Source of the DNA: Sediminicola sp035798135 | GTDB lineage: Bacteria > Bacteroidota > Bacteroidia > Flavobacteriales > Flavobacteriaceae | Direction: 5' to 3' | DNA: 64,000 nt | Assembly (NCBI GenBank): GCA_035798135.1 | Contig: JAPFBR010000006.1 | Span: forward strand, 178,649 to 242,648 | Shown: positions 7,833 through 15,883 of the stretch, piece after piece | How the letters are laid out: every line of letters begins with the position of its first letter | Numbering within the stretch: the first letter of the stretch is position 1 | Notes under the pieces: model-generated | Databases searched by the model: none | Seen by the model: the letters and a program-made list of their open reading frames with translations, nothing else | What the model was told of the DNA's origin: nothing | Made by a program: the position numbers and the translations under genes

Positions 7833-9728
7833 TTATTTAATTATCACAACTCCCAATGGTGGAATATCCAACTCCATGGATTTTTTATGTCCATGCCAGG
7901 GGATACTTTCCACCTTAAGCGTCTTGTTATCAGTACTACCGCTGCCCCCGTATTTCTCACTGTCAGTATTAAATATTTCTTTTAATTTCCCTGTTTTTTC
8001 AATTCCTACCCGGTAGTTAAGCCTTAAAATAGGGGTGAAATTACAGGCAATGATCAGATCATCCTTTTTATTGGTCCCTTTCCGCATAAACGTTAGTACA
8101 GAATTTTCATGGTCCCCATAATCTATCCATTGGAAACCTTCATTGGTAAATTGTTTTTCATACAGTGCTGGCTGGTCCCTGTACAACCTATTCAAATCTT
8201 TCACCAATTGTTGGATTCCCACATGAACATCATATTGAAGCAAATGCCAGTCCAAGCTGGTTTGAAAATTCCATTCGGACGACTGTCCAAATTCGGCTCC
8301 CATAAATAATAATTTGGCACCTGGATAGGCAAACATATACCCGTATAACAAACGTAAATTTGCAAATCGCTGCCATTCATCCCCTGGCATACGGAACAAC
8401 AAAGATTGTTTTCCGTAAACCACCTCATCATGGGAAAAGGGAAGCATAAAATTTTCAGTAAAGGTATAGGTCATACTAAATGTAAGATCGTTCTGATGGT
8501 GCCTTCTATGGATCGGATCATTTTTAAAATATTCCAAGGTGTCGTGCATCCAACCCATCATCCACTTCATGCCAAAACCCAGTCCCCCATTGCTTACAGG
8601 ACGAGAGACCATTGAAAATGACGTTGATTCTTCGGCAATGGTCTGCACCCCGTTAAAGTTAAGGTAGACGGCCTCATTGAGCTCTTTTATAAAAGAAATG
8701 GCCTCCAAGTTTTCATTGCTCCCGTATATATTGGGCTCCCACTCCCCTTCTTCTTTGGAATAATCTAGGTATAGCATGGAGGCTACGGCATCTACCCGTA
8801 AGGCATCGGCATGAAATTGGTCTAACCAAAAAATCGCATTGCTGATTAAAAAAGCACGTACCTCGTTCCTCCCGTAGTTAAAAATGAGACTCTTCCAATC
8901 TGGATGATACCCCCTTCTTCTATCTGGATGTTCAAAGAGATGTGAACCATCGAACATCCCGAGCCCGTGTGCATCTTCCGGAAAATGTGAAGGCACCCAA
9001 TCCAGGATTACCCCAATCCCGTTTTGGTGAAGTTTATCCACCAAAAGTTTAAATTCCTCTGGACTTCCAAACCTTGAAGTAGGGGCAAAATACCCCGTTA
9101 GTTGATATCCCCAAGAAGGGTCATAAGGATATTCCATGATAGGCATAAATTCTACATGGGTGAAGTTCATCTCCTTTACATAGGTGACCAATTTGTCGGC
9201 AAGCTCCGTATAAGAAAGAAATTCGTTATCGTTTTTACGTTGCCAGGACCCCAAATGCACCTCATAAACAGAATAGGGGCAATCCAAACCGTTTTTGGTT
9301 TCCCTATGCTCCATCCAATTTTCGTCTTTCCACTTATAGTCGCCCTCCCAAACAACTGAAGCCGTCTTTGGCGGGTGCTCGCAGGATCTTGCAAAAGGAT
9401 CCGCTTTTTCTGTGACCATGCCATTGTTATTGGAATGAATCTTATATTTATAAAGCGTTCCCTTGCCTGTACCCGGTATAAATCCTTCCCAAATACCACT
9501 GCCGTCCCAACGTACATTCAATTTATGGTCTTGTTGCCAAAAATTAAAATCCCCAATAACATATACAGCGTTGGCGGTAGGTGCCCAAACGGCAAAATAG
9601 GTGCCTTCGACTCCATTGACTTTCATGGGATGGGAACCTAATTTCTCATAAAGTCGGTAATGCTTTCCTGATCTAAATAAATGAATATCAAAATTGGAAA
9701 ATAGACTATGGGAAAGTACTTCTGGCAT
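7833..9728 (-). CDS. glgB: 1,4-alpha-glucan branching enzyme
   Basis: Introduces alpha-1,6 branches into glycogen. From the chosen Met the protein has 631 residues: an N-terminal CBM48 (about 30-130, YFAVWAPTANAVYVIGDFN), the GH13 barrel and a C-terminal beta domain. Catalytic residues are visible as the nucleophile Asp in ALRVDAVASM (about 313), the Glu in TIAEES (about 366) and HDE in PFSHDEVVYGK (about 433-435). An upstream in-frame Met adds ten residues (MFYIAINNQP) that look unlike the family, so the second Met (MPEVLSHSLF) is preferred. The only glycogen partner in this window is the GH31 gene downstream; glgA and glgC are not present here. Confidence 0.93.
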   Translation of the reverse strand: MPEVLSHSLFSNFDIHLFRSGKHYRLYEKLGSHPMKVNGVEGTYFAVWAPTANAVYVIGDFNFWQQDHKLNVRWDGSGIWEGFIPGTGKGTLYKYKIHSNNNGMVTEKADPFARSCEHPPKTASVVWEGDYKWKDENWMEHRETKNGLDCPYSVYEVHLGSWQRKNDNEFLSYTELADKLVTYVKEMNFTHVEFMPIMEYPYDPSWGYQLTGYFAPTSRFGSPEEFKLLVDKLHQNGIGVILDWVPSHFPEDAHGLGMFDGSHLFEHPDRRRGYHPDWKSLIFNYGRNEVRAFLISNAIFWLDQFHADALRVDAVASMLYLDYSKEEGEWEPNIYGSNENLEAISFIKELNEAVYLNFNGVQTIAEESTSFSMVSRPVSNGGLGFGMKWMMGWMHDTLEYFKNDPIHRRHHQNDLTFSMTYTFTENFMLPFSHDEVVYGKQSLLFRMPGDEWQRFANLRLLYGYMFAYPGAKLLFMGAEFGQSSEWNFQTSLDWHLLQYDVHVGIQQLVKDLNRLYRDQPALYEKQFTNEGFQWIDYGDHENSVLTFMRKGTNKKDDLIIACNFTPILRLNYRVGIEKTGKLKEIFNTDSEKYGGSGSTDNKTLKVESIPWHGHKKSMELDIPPLGVVIIK

Positions 9729-9913
9729 GGGTTGGTTATTTATTGCAATATAAAACAAGTTTGGTCATATCCTTTGGGGGACCATAATTTACTACAACTT
9801 TTATCTTTTTATATCGTTTTACAAAAAGTGGAACGCTTTTTGAAACCTTCCTTATTAGAATACCAAAGTTAGGATGCGTCCTGAGTAAATATAAAAACTT
9901 TAAACCTTACATT

Positions 9914-10468
9914 ATGAAAAAAATCAGCTTAGTATTAGGAACATTTTTAGCCTTATTTTTTATGGCATGTGAAGGACCTGTGGGACCTCCTGGATTTGAT
10001 GGCTTTGACGGTCAGGACGGCCTTGACGGGGTCAACGTGGTTGGGCAGGTCTTGGAAATCGAAGGTGATTTCACCGCAGCCAATAACTACTCCATTTTTT
10101 ATGAATTTCCCCAAACCGTGGAAGTTTTTGAATCTGATATTGTATTGATTTTCATTTTATGGGACCAAACAGAGGATAGCAATGGGGAAGCTGTAGATAT
10201 TTGGAGATTGCTGCCCCAAACCAGAATCTTAAACCAAGGGATATTACAATACAATTACGACCATACCTTTTTGGACGCAAGTATTTTCTTGGAATCGGAC
10301 TTTGACCTGGGAACTTTGGCGCCGGGAGATACTGACAATCAAGTTTTTAGAATCGCAATTATGCCCGCTGATTTCGCCACTGGCAAATTGGATAGATCCA
10401 ATATTGCATCTGTTATGCAAACTTTAGGAGTTACAGAAAAAGATATTCATAGAGTAATAGTGGACTAA
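9914..10468 (+). CDS. Lipoprotein with a short collagen-like segment
   Basis: 184 residues. The lipobox LFFMAC places the acylated Cys at residue 19. It is followed at once by seven Gly-X-Y triplets (GPVGPPGFDGFDG and on). The remaining 140 residues are acidic and beta-rich and match no family I recognise. Flavobacterial lipoproteins with a few collagen-like triplets after the lipidated Cys are common, but their job is not known. The gene stands alone, with a clear terminator behind it. Confidence 0.75.
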   Translation: MKKISLVLGTFLALFFMACEGPVGPPGFDGFDGQDGLDGVNVVGQVLEIEGDFTAANNYSIFYEFPQTVEVFESDIVLIFILWDQTEDSNGEAVDIWRLLPQTRILNQGILQYNYDHTFLDASIFLESDFDLGTLAPGDTDNQVFRIAIMPADFATGKLDRSNIASVMQTLGVTEKDIHRVIVD

Positions 10469-10487
10469 ACGCCCGTATATTATTTTC

Positions 10488-10525
10488 TAAAATCCCCAAT
10501 TCCTTAAAGGTTTTGGGGATTTTTG
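10488..10525 (+). terminator. Rho-independent terminator
   Basis: AAAATCCCCAA pairs with TTTTGGGGATTTT around a loop of about 12 bases, followed by a short T-tract. It ends the collagen-like lipoprotein transcript. Confidence 0.75.
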
Positions 10526-10640
10526 TTATAAACACCATCCAACTTGGCAAAACCTTAACGCAAATTTTCCCGTAAGTACTTTAAATTTGAAAGGATAAAT
10601 GAATTTTTCCGTCTTAAAAAGAAACCAAAAGCATTATACA

Positions 10641-11141
10641 ATGATCAAGAATATCGTTTTAATTTTCTGCATTATTCTCACTGGATGTAAAGGAAATTCA
10701 CAAGAAAAAAAACAAGCCGACAAGAGTACCACAAGTACTAAAGAAACATATCAGGTCGTAAAATCCAAAGAAGAATGGAAAAAGGAGCTTACGGACATAC
10801 AGTACTATGTATTGAGGGAAGCTGGGACCGAAAACGCTTTTACTAGTGACCTGCTCAAGGAAAATAGGCAAGGGACCTATGTCTGTGCCGCTTGTAGCAC
10901 TCCTGTATTCAAATCTGAGCACAAATTTGATTCCGGAACTGGTTGGCCAAGCTTTGACAGAGCCATAGATGGGAATGTCACCTATGATGTGGATTATAAA
11001 ATTGGTTATAAACGTACAGAAGAACACTGTGCAGTTTGTGGGGGACATTTGGGACATGTCTTTGAAGACGGCCCAAGGGAAACAACGGGCAAAAGGCACT
11101 GTATCAATGGAGCTGCCATGAAATTTATTCTGGCTCATTAG
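10641..11141 (+). CDS. msrB: Peptide-methionine (R)-S-oxide reductase MsrB, lipoprotein form
   Basis: Reduces methionine-R-sulfoxide in proteins. From the chosen Met the product has 166 residues: a lipoprotein signal (LIFCIILTGC, Cys15), a charged linker and an MsrB domain (about 40-166). The structural zinc is bound by CAAC and CAVCGGH. The catalytic Cys is in RHCINGAAM near the end. An in-frame Met 14 codons upstream would bury the signal peptide behind a basic segment and is less likely. The protein should repair oxidised envelope proteins. A second, signal-less msrB follows about 140 bases downstream, giving a periplasmic and a cytoplasmic copy side by side. Confidence 0.92.
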   Translation: MIKNIVLIFCIILTGCKGNSQEKKQADKSTTSTKETYQVVKSKEEWKKELTDIQYYVLREAGTENAFTSDLLKENRQGTYVCAACSTPVFKSEHKFDSGTGWPSFDRAIDGNVTYDVDYKIGYKRTEEHCAVCGGHLGHVFEDGPRETTGKRHCINGAAMKFILAH

Positions 11142-11143
11142 AT

Positions 11144-11191
11144 GATGGTTGATGGTTGATGGTTGATGGTTGATGGTTGATGGTTGATGGT
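11144..11191 (+). repeat. Tandem 7-bp repeat (GATGGTT)
   Basis: Six complete copies and one partial copy of GATGGTT begin two bases after the stop codon of the first msrB gene. The copies are identical, so copy number may vary by slippage. The array is intergenic. Confidence 0.95.
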
Positions 11192-11279
11192 AAGAAATTA
11201 TATTTTCGCCAATCAAACTTCTTTCATTGGCATTAAGAAACTTTTTAATGAATTTAATGTGATCCTAAATTTTTAAAAC

Positions 11280-11684
11280 ATGGATAAAAAATACAGCGTA
11301 GAAAAATCCGAAGCAGAGTGGAAAGCGCAATTATCGGATGAAGAGTACAGAATTTTACGTAAAAAAGGAACTGAATATCCACATACCGGAAAATATAATA
11401 TCCATTCAGAAGATGGCTCCTTTCATTGCAAAGCTTGCGATGCCAAACTTTTTGAAAGTCAAAACAAATTTGAGAGTAGCTGTGGTTGGCCCTCTTTTGA
11501 CGAAGCTATCGAAGGCGCGATAGAATATATCCGGGATAACACCCATAGCATGGTACGCACGGAAACGGTCTGTGCCAATTGTGGAGGTCACTTGGGTCAC
11601 GTTTTTAACGATGGACCCCAAGAGTCAACAGGGCAACGGTACTGCATCAATTCTGTGAGTATTGGTTTTGATCCAAAAAAATAG
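11280..11684 (+). CDS. msrB: Peptide-methionine (R)-S-oxide reductase MsrB, cytoplasmic form
   Basis: A compact 134-residue MsrB without signal peptide. Zinc ligands are CKAC and CANCGGH. The resolving/substrate loop contains CGWPSFDEA, and the catalytic Cys lies in RYCINS. It differs clearly from the upstream lipoprotein copy, so this is an old paralogue pair and not a recent duplication. It acts on methionine-R-sulfoxide in cytoplasmic proteins with thioredoxin as reductant (family knowledge). Confidence 0.95.
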   Translation: MDKKYSVEKSEAEWKAQLSDEEYRILRKKGTEYPHTGKYNIHSEDGSFHCKACDAKLFESQNKFESSCGWPSFDEAIEGAIEYIRDNTHSMVRTETVCANCGGHLGHVFNDGPQESTGQRYCINSVSIGFDPKK

Positions 11685-11737
11685 TTGTCGGCATTTTACA
11701 ACTCTGTTGGTAATATCCCATGACATTTATGAACACT

Positions 11738-11773
11738 AAAACCCACCATTTCAGTTAAAGAATAGGTGGGTTT
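11738..11773 (+). terminator. Probable terminator after the second msrB
   Basis: AAACCCACC pairs with GGTGGGTTT around a loop of about 15 bases. The following T-tract is weak (TTTACTTTATT), so efficiency is uncertain. Confidence 0.5.
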
Positions 11774-11907
11774 ACTTTATTGGAACCACGATAGCGTTCT
11801 AGGACAAAAGGATGGCAATTTCCGGAGTAAATTAACGGATCGTATGGAATACGTTAAATGGTACACTTATTTTCAAATCCCGGCTATGGGGTTTAGGTTT
11901 GGTTTTG

Positions 11908-11915
11908 TAACTTTG
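11908..11915 (+). promoter_or_regulatory. Promoter -7 element of lpdA
   Basis: TAACTTTG is an exact match to the Bacteroidetes -7 consensus TAnnTTTG. It lies 36 bases before the lpdA start. No convincing TTTG -33 element is visible. Confidence 0.55.
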
Positions 11916-11951
11916 GCACTTCAAAAAATAGATATTTTAAAACAGATATAA

Positions 11952-13343
11952 ATGAGCAATTTCGATGTTATTGTTTTGGGTAGTGGTCCAGGTGGTTATG
12001 TAACAGCCATTAGAGCTTCACAATTAGGATTTAAAACTGCCGTAATTGAAAAAGAGAATTTAGGTGGTGTTTGTTTAAACTGGGGCTGTATCCCAACCAA
12101 AGCATTGTTAAAATCTGCTCAGGTATTTGAATATTTAAAGCACGCCGAAGATTATGGTCTTACCGTAGACGGATTCGACAAAGATTTCGATGCCGTAGTA
12201 AAGCGCAGTCGAACCGTTGCCGATGGTATGAGCAAAGGCGTTCAATTTCTTATGAAGAAGAACAAAATTGAGGTCATCGAAGGATTTGGCAAATTGATGC
12301 CGGGCAAAAAGGTGATGGTGACCGATGCCAACGGAAAAGAAACAGAATACGGCGCTAATAACATTATCATTGCTACTGGGGCACGTAGTAGGGAATTACC
12401 TAGTTTGCCACAGGACGGTAAAAAAATAATCGGATATAGAGAGGCAATGACCATGGACAAACAACCTAAAAAAATGGTTGTTGTTGGTAGTGGGGCTATT
12501 GGAATAGAATTTGCGTATTTCTATAATTCCATGGGAACAGAGGTTACCGTTGTGGAATTTTTGCCAAACGTAGTGCCTTTGGAAGATGAAGACATCTCCA
12601 AACAATTGGAGCGCTCCTTTAAAAAATCGGGTGTCAAAATCATGACCTCTTCGGAAGTGACCAAGGTAGACACCTCGGGTGAGGGTGTAAAAGTGACCGT
12701 AAAGACCAGCAAAGGTGAAGAAATAATAGATGCAGATATCGTACTTTCCGCAGTAGGTATCAAATCCAATATTGAAAATATCGGTTTGGAAGAGGTAGGA
12801 ATTGCGGTTGACCGTGATAAAATATTGGTGAACGATTACTACCAGACAAATATCCCAGGATATTACGCCATTGGAGACGTTACTCCTGGGCAGGCATTGG
12901 CACATGTTGCCTCAGCCGAAGGGATCCTTTGTGTTGAAAAGCTCGCAGGATTGCATGTAGAGCCTTTGGATTACGGTAACATCCCGGGATGTACCTATAG
13001 TACTCCGGAGATAGCCTCTGTTGGACTTACAGAAAAACAAGCCAAGGAAAAAGGTTACGAGCTTAAAGTTGGTAAATTCCCATTCTCCGCGAGTGGTAAG
13101 GCCAAGGCTTCCGGGACCCCTGACGGATTTGTAAAGGTGATTTTTGATGCCAAGTACGGCGAATGGTTAGGTTGCCATATGATTGGTGCCGGAGTGACCG
13201 ATATGATCGCTGAAGCTGTTGTTGCCCGTAAATTGGAAACTACCGGTCATGAGATCTTAAAAGCGGTTCACCCCCACCCAACCATGAGTGAAGCTGTAAT
13301 GGAAGCTGTTGCCGAAGCCTATGGCGAGGTAATACACCTATAA
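11952..13343 (+). CDS. lpdA: Dihydrolipoyl dehydrogenase
   Basis: E3 subunit of the 2-oxoacid dehydrogenase complexes; reoxidises dihydrolipoamide with NAD. 463 residues, the normal length. An FAD-binding GSGPGGY lies at residues 10-16, the redox disulfide in GGVCLNWGCIP (Cys41 and Cys46), and the NAD-binding VVGSGAIGIEFA near 175-186. The C-terminal dimerisation domain carries the catalytic His/Glu pair in HPHPTMSE (about 442 and 447). It is a single gene with its own promoter and a strong terminator, so it may serve several complexes encoded elsewhere. Confidence 0.97.
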   Translation: MSNFDVIVLGSGPGGYVTAIRASQLGFKTAVIEKENLGGVCLNWGCIPTKALLKSAQVFEYLKHAEDYGLTVDGFDKDFDAVVKRSRTVADGMSKGVQFLMKKNKIEVIEGFGKLMPGKKVMVTDANGKETEYGANNIIIATGARSRELPSLPQDGKKIIGYREAMTMDKQPKKMVVVGSGAIGIEFAYFYNSMGTEVTVVEFLPNVVPLEDEDISKQLERSFKKSGVKIMTSSEVTKVDTSGEGVKVTVKTSKGEEIIDADIVLSAVGIKSNIENIGLEEVGIAVDRDKILVNDYYQTNIPGYYAIGDVTPGQALAHVASAEGILCVEKLAGLHVEPLDYGNIPGCTYSTPEIASVGLTEKQAKEKGYELKVGKFPFSASGKAKASGTPDGFVKVIFDAKYGEWLGCHMIGAGVTDMIAEAVVARKLETTGHEILKAVHPHPTMSEAVMEAVAEAYGEVIHL

Positions 13344-13352
13344 TATAATTAT

Positions 13353-13409
13353 AAAAGGATTACAGATGGTATTGTTGACCAACACCGCTGTAGTCCTTTT
13401 TTCTTTTTT
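13353..13409 (+). terminator. Rho-independent terminator of lpdA
   Basis: AAAAGGATTACAG pairs with CTGTAGTCCTTTT (one G-U pair) around a loop of about 22 bases and is followed by a T-rich tail. Confidence 0.75.
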
Positions 13410-13423
13410 AATTCAATTAAAGG

Positions 13424-13705
13424 ATGCTGAAAATTTTTAGATTAATTGCCATTTTGGAGGGTATATCCTTCTTACTTTTATTTGGATTGGGAATGCCTTT
13501 AAAATACAAAGGCGGAATTCCGGAACCCAATATATATATTGGATATGCCCACGGATTTCTTTTTATTGGATACGCAGTTCTTGCCGTTTTAATGACAATC
13601 GAAAGAAAATGGGGATTTAAAAGGTTTCTTATCCTGTTCTCTGCTTCCTTACTCCCATTTGGTACTTTTTATATTGACAAAAAGTATTTAAGACCTTCAG
13701 CTTAG
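13424..13705 (+). CDS. DUF3817 family small membrane protein
   Basis: 93 residues with three hydrophobic segments (about 4-24, 39-60 and 66-84). The start IFRLIAILEGISFLLLFGLGMPLKY and the internal GYAHGFLFIGY segment are the DUF3817 signature, a family of small inner-membrane proteins of unknown function. It begins shortly after the lpdA terminator. Its last codons overlap the 3' end of the convergent aroQ gene by 9 bases. Confidence 0.85.
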   Translation: MLKIFRLIAILEGISFLLLFGLGMPLKYKGGIPEPNIYIGYAHGFLFIGYAVLAVLMTIERKWGFKRFLILFSASLLPFGTFYIDKKYLRPSA

Positions 13706-14116
13706 TAAACTTTGAATTGCCAGATTATAACTTGGTAGGCCAAAACCAAGAATAACCCCTTTAGCAACAGGTGAAATATAGGACATGTGCCTAAATTCCT
13801 CCCTAGCAAAGGTATTACTGATATGTACCTCTATTACAGGCGTCTTTATCCCCTTGATGGCGTCCCCAATTCCAATAGAAGTATGGGTGTAAGCCCCGGC
13901 ATTTAAAATTATGCCTTCATAGCCCTCATAACCGCACTCATGCAGCTTATTGATGATCTCCCCCTCTATGTTCGTCTGATAATATTCCAATTGCACGTCC
14001 TTATATTTGAACTGCAATTCTGTGAAATAATCTTCAAAAGTGATACTACCGTATATTTCGGGCTCCCGTTTACCTAAAAGGTTGAGATTGGGACCGTTGA
14101 TAATGATAATTTTCAT
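13697..14116 (-). CDS. aroQ: 3-dehydroquinate dehydratase, type II
   Basis: Third step of the shikimate pathway, 3-dehydroquinate to 3-dehydroshikimate. 139 residues, normal for the dodecameric type II enzyme. The start IIINGPNLNLLGKREPEIYG carries the catalytic Tyr (Tyr22) and the flexible-loop Arg. LNAGAYTHTSIG (Asn72) and VIEVHISN (His98) form the rest of the active site. It is divergent from xerD across the small beta-barrel gene, a neighbourhood known from other flavobacteria. Confidence 0.96.
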   Translation of the reverse strand: MKIIIINGPNLNLLGKREPEIYGSITFEDYFTELQFKYKDVQLEYYQTNIEGEIINKLHECGYEGYEGIILNAGAYTHTSIGIGDAIKGIKTPVIEVHISNTFAREEFRHMSYISPVAKGVILGFGLPSYNLAIQSLLS

Positions 14117-14239
14117 GCGTTAAAACTTTTAATTATTCCAATAATATAAACGTATTTAACTTAAGCGCTAAAATTATAATATTGGAATATAATTAGTACC
14201 CTAGAATCGTTTTGTAAACATATCAAATAGTTAGGCATA

Positions 14240-14270
14240 AAAAAAGCGGAAACATCGCTATTTCCGCTTT
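14240..14270 (-). terminator. Rho-independent terminator of the beta-barrel protein gene
   Basis: A perfect 10-bp stem (AAAGCGGAAA with TTTCCGCTTT) around an 8-base loop. On the minus strand it is followed by a run of T. Confidence 0.85.
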
Positions 14271-14293
14271 AAATAATTTACTTAATTTGATCA

Positions 14294-14782
14294 TTATAAG
14301 GAAAAAAGAACACCTAAATTGATCGTAGAAAAGGTGAAATCAGCATCTTTAACACTTACGCCAGAATAAGATAATGTTAGTTGTGCCTTTTCAGAAACAT
14401 CATAACCAACAATAGGTCTATAATAAAACCCTCCGTCGTTGCCGTCATTAATTCCTAAGGCATAACCCAAATCAGCACCAATAGAAAAATCCTCAGAAGC
14501 TTTGAAACGAGCTGCGGCTGCTATTGGAATAAACTGCGCTGGATCACCAAAATCTTTAAACTCACTTTTCAAAAATGCATTTGAAAATCCAGTAGTAATA
14601 CCTGCGTCAAAACTCTCAAAAACGCCGAACATGTATAACAAATCAAGGCTTAAACCAAAAGAATAGACATCTGCTGCATCACCTACTGGTAATTGTGCAT
14701 TTACGCCTATCTTAAAACCATCTTGTGCCTGAACACCAAAACCAATCAATGCAAATACGGCAACTAACACTAATTTTTTCAT
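14294..14782 (-). CDS. Small outer-membrane beta-barrel protein
   Basis: 162 residues with a Sec signal peptide (MKKLVLVAVFALIGFGVQAQ). The mature part alternates amphipathic strands separated by short turns (FKIGVNAQLPVGD, LSLDLLYMFG, FSIGADLGYALGI, AQLTLSYSGVSV) and ends in the hydrophobic/aromatic pattern FSTINLGVLFSL, as in eight-stranded OmpX/OmpW-like barrels. Ligand and role are unknown. It is monocistronic, with a strong terminator downstream. Confidence 0.8.
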   Translation of the reverse strand: MKKLVLVAVFALIGFGVQAQDGFKIGVNAQLPVGDAADVYSFGLSLDLLYMFGVFESFDAGITTGFSNAFLKSEFKDFGDPAQFIPIAAAARFKASEDFSIGADLGYALGINDGNDGGFYYRPIVGYDVSEKAQLTLSYSGVSVKDADFTFSTINLGVLFSL

Positions 14783-14929
14783 AATTTATATTTTTAGATT
14801 ATATTCTAAATATAATACAATTTTGTAAATTCCTTTTATTTAAATATGAAATTAAAATCCTAATTGCTTGTTGGTTAGTTAAGTATCAGCAACTTTATTT
14901 CGGCTACGACAAGAATCAATGCATAATTG

Positions 14930-14937
14930 TATCTTTA
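14930..14937 (+). promoter_or_regulatory. Candidate leaderless promoter of xerD
   Basis: TATCTTTA matches TAnnTTTG except for the last base and ends 4 bases before the xerD ATG. Transcription would then start at or within a few bases of the start codon. Confidence 0.4.
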
Positions 14938-14941
14938 ACCT

Positions 14942-15838
14942 ATGAATTGGCATCAAGGACTAAAAGACTTTCAAAATTACCTCAAAATTGAGCGGGGTCT
15001 TTCCAAAAATTCCATTCAAAACTACTGTTTGGATGTTCAAAAGCTCGTTCTCTTCCTTGAAACGAATTCCATTCAAGAAAAACCTATTGCCATAGGTCGT
15101 GAAACAGTACAACAGTTTATTTACGAAATAGCCAAAGTGGTCAATCCCCGATCCCAAGCGAGGATCATATCAGGGTTAAAGTGCTTTTTTAACTACTTGG
15201 TTTTTGAGGATTACCGAAGCGACAATCCAATGGATTTGATAGAATCCCCTAAAGTAGGCCGCAAGCTTCCGGATACCCTCTCGGAGGTTGAGATCAATGC
15301 TTTAATTGAAGCCATAGATCTTTCCAAAGAGGAGGGGGAGCGCAATAGGGCTATTTTGGAAACACTTTATGGCTGTGGATTACGGGTCACCGAATTGATC
15401 AACCTCCGGATATCCGACCTATATTTTGAGGAGGACTTTATAAAGGTTACCGGAAAGGGCGACAAACAACGTTTTGTCCCCATCAGCAACATCAACAAAA
15501 AATACATCAATATCTACAAGAAAGAAAAAAGAGTACACCTAAATATTCAGAAAGGTCATGAAGATATCCTTTTTCTCAACCGAAGGGGCAAGCAACTGAC
15601 CAGGGCCATGGTCTTTACCATTATTAAACAATTGGCAGAAAAAATAAAACTCAACAAAACCATTAGTCCACACACCTTACGGCATTCCTTTGCATCGCAT
15701 TTACTGGGAAACGGTGCCGACTTAAGGGCCATTCAGCAGATGTTGGGACATGAAAGCATCACAACTACGGAAATCTATGTGCATTTAGACAGAACCAAGC
15801 TTTCGGAGGTCCTTAACGAATTCCATCCAAGGAAATAA
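14942..15838 (+). CDS. xerD: Tyrosine recombinase XerD-type
   Basis: Chromosome dimer resolution at dif together with a partner Xer protein. 298 residues, as in XerC/XerD. The N-terminal SAM-like DNA-binding domain (about 1-85) is followed by the catalytic domain. All catalytic residues are present: Arg148 (GCGLRVTEL), Lys172 (TGKGDKQR), His244 and Arg247 (SPHTLRHSFASHL), His270 (MLGHESITTTEIY) and Tyr279. The core-genome setting (divergent from aroQ) argues for the housekeeping enzyme and not for a mobile-element integrase. Assignment to XerD over XerC is by general resemblance. Confidence 0.9.
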   Translation: MNWHQGLKDFQNYLKIERGLSKNSIQNYCLDVQKLVLFLETNSIQEKPIAIGRETVQQFIYEIAKVVNPRSQARIISGLKCFFNYLVFEDYRSDNPMDLIESPKVGRKLPDTLSEVEINALIEAIDLSKEEGERNRAILETLYGCGLRVTELINLRISDLYFEEDFIKVTGKGDKQRFVPISNINKKYINIYKKEKRVHLNIQKGHEDILFLNRRGKQLTRAMVFTIIKQLAEKIKLNKTISPHTLRHSFASHLLGNGADLRAIQQMLGHESITTTEIYVHLDRTKLSEVLNEFHPRK

Positions 15839-15883
15839 TAAGAAATAAACCCTTTGTCCTGCTGCTTCCAATTTATTTTCCCA

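Noticed and set aside
11144..11191. Repeat array that might be taken for a CRISPR
   Set aside because: The units are 7 bases, contiguous and without spacers, and no cas genes are present.
11766..11951. Plus-strand frame of 61 codons before lpdA
   Set aside because: It runs through the terminator stem and the lpdA promoter and shows no protein-like features.
14942..15838. Tyrosine recombinase as sign of an integrated element
   Set aside because: Length, catalytic residues and the aroQ neighbourhood fit housekeeping XerD; no attachment sites or cargo genes are seen.
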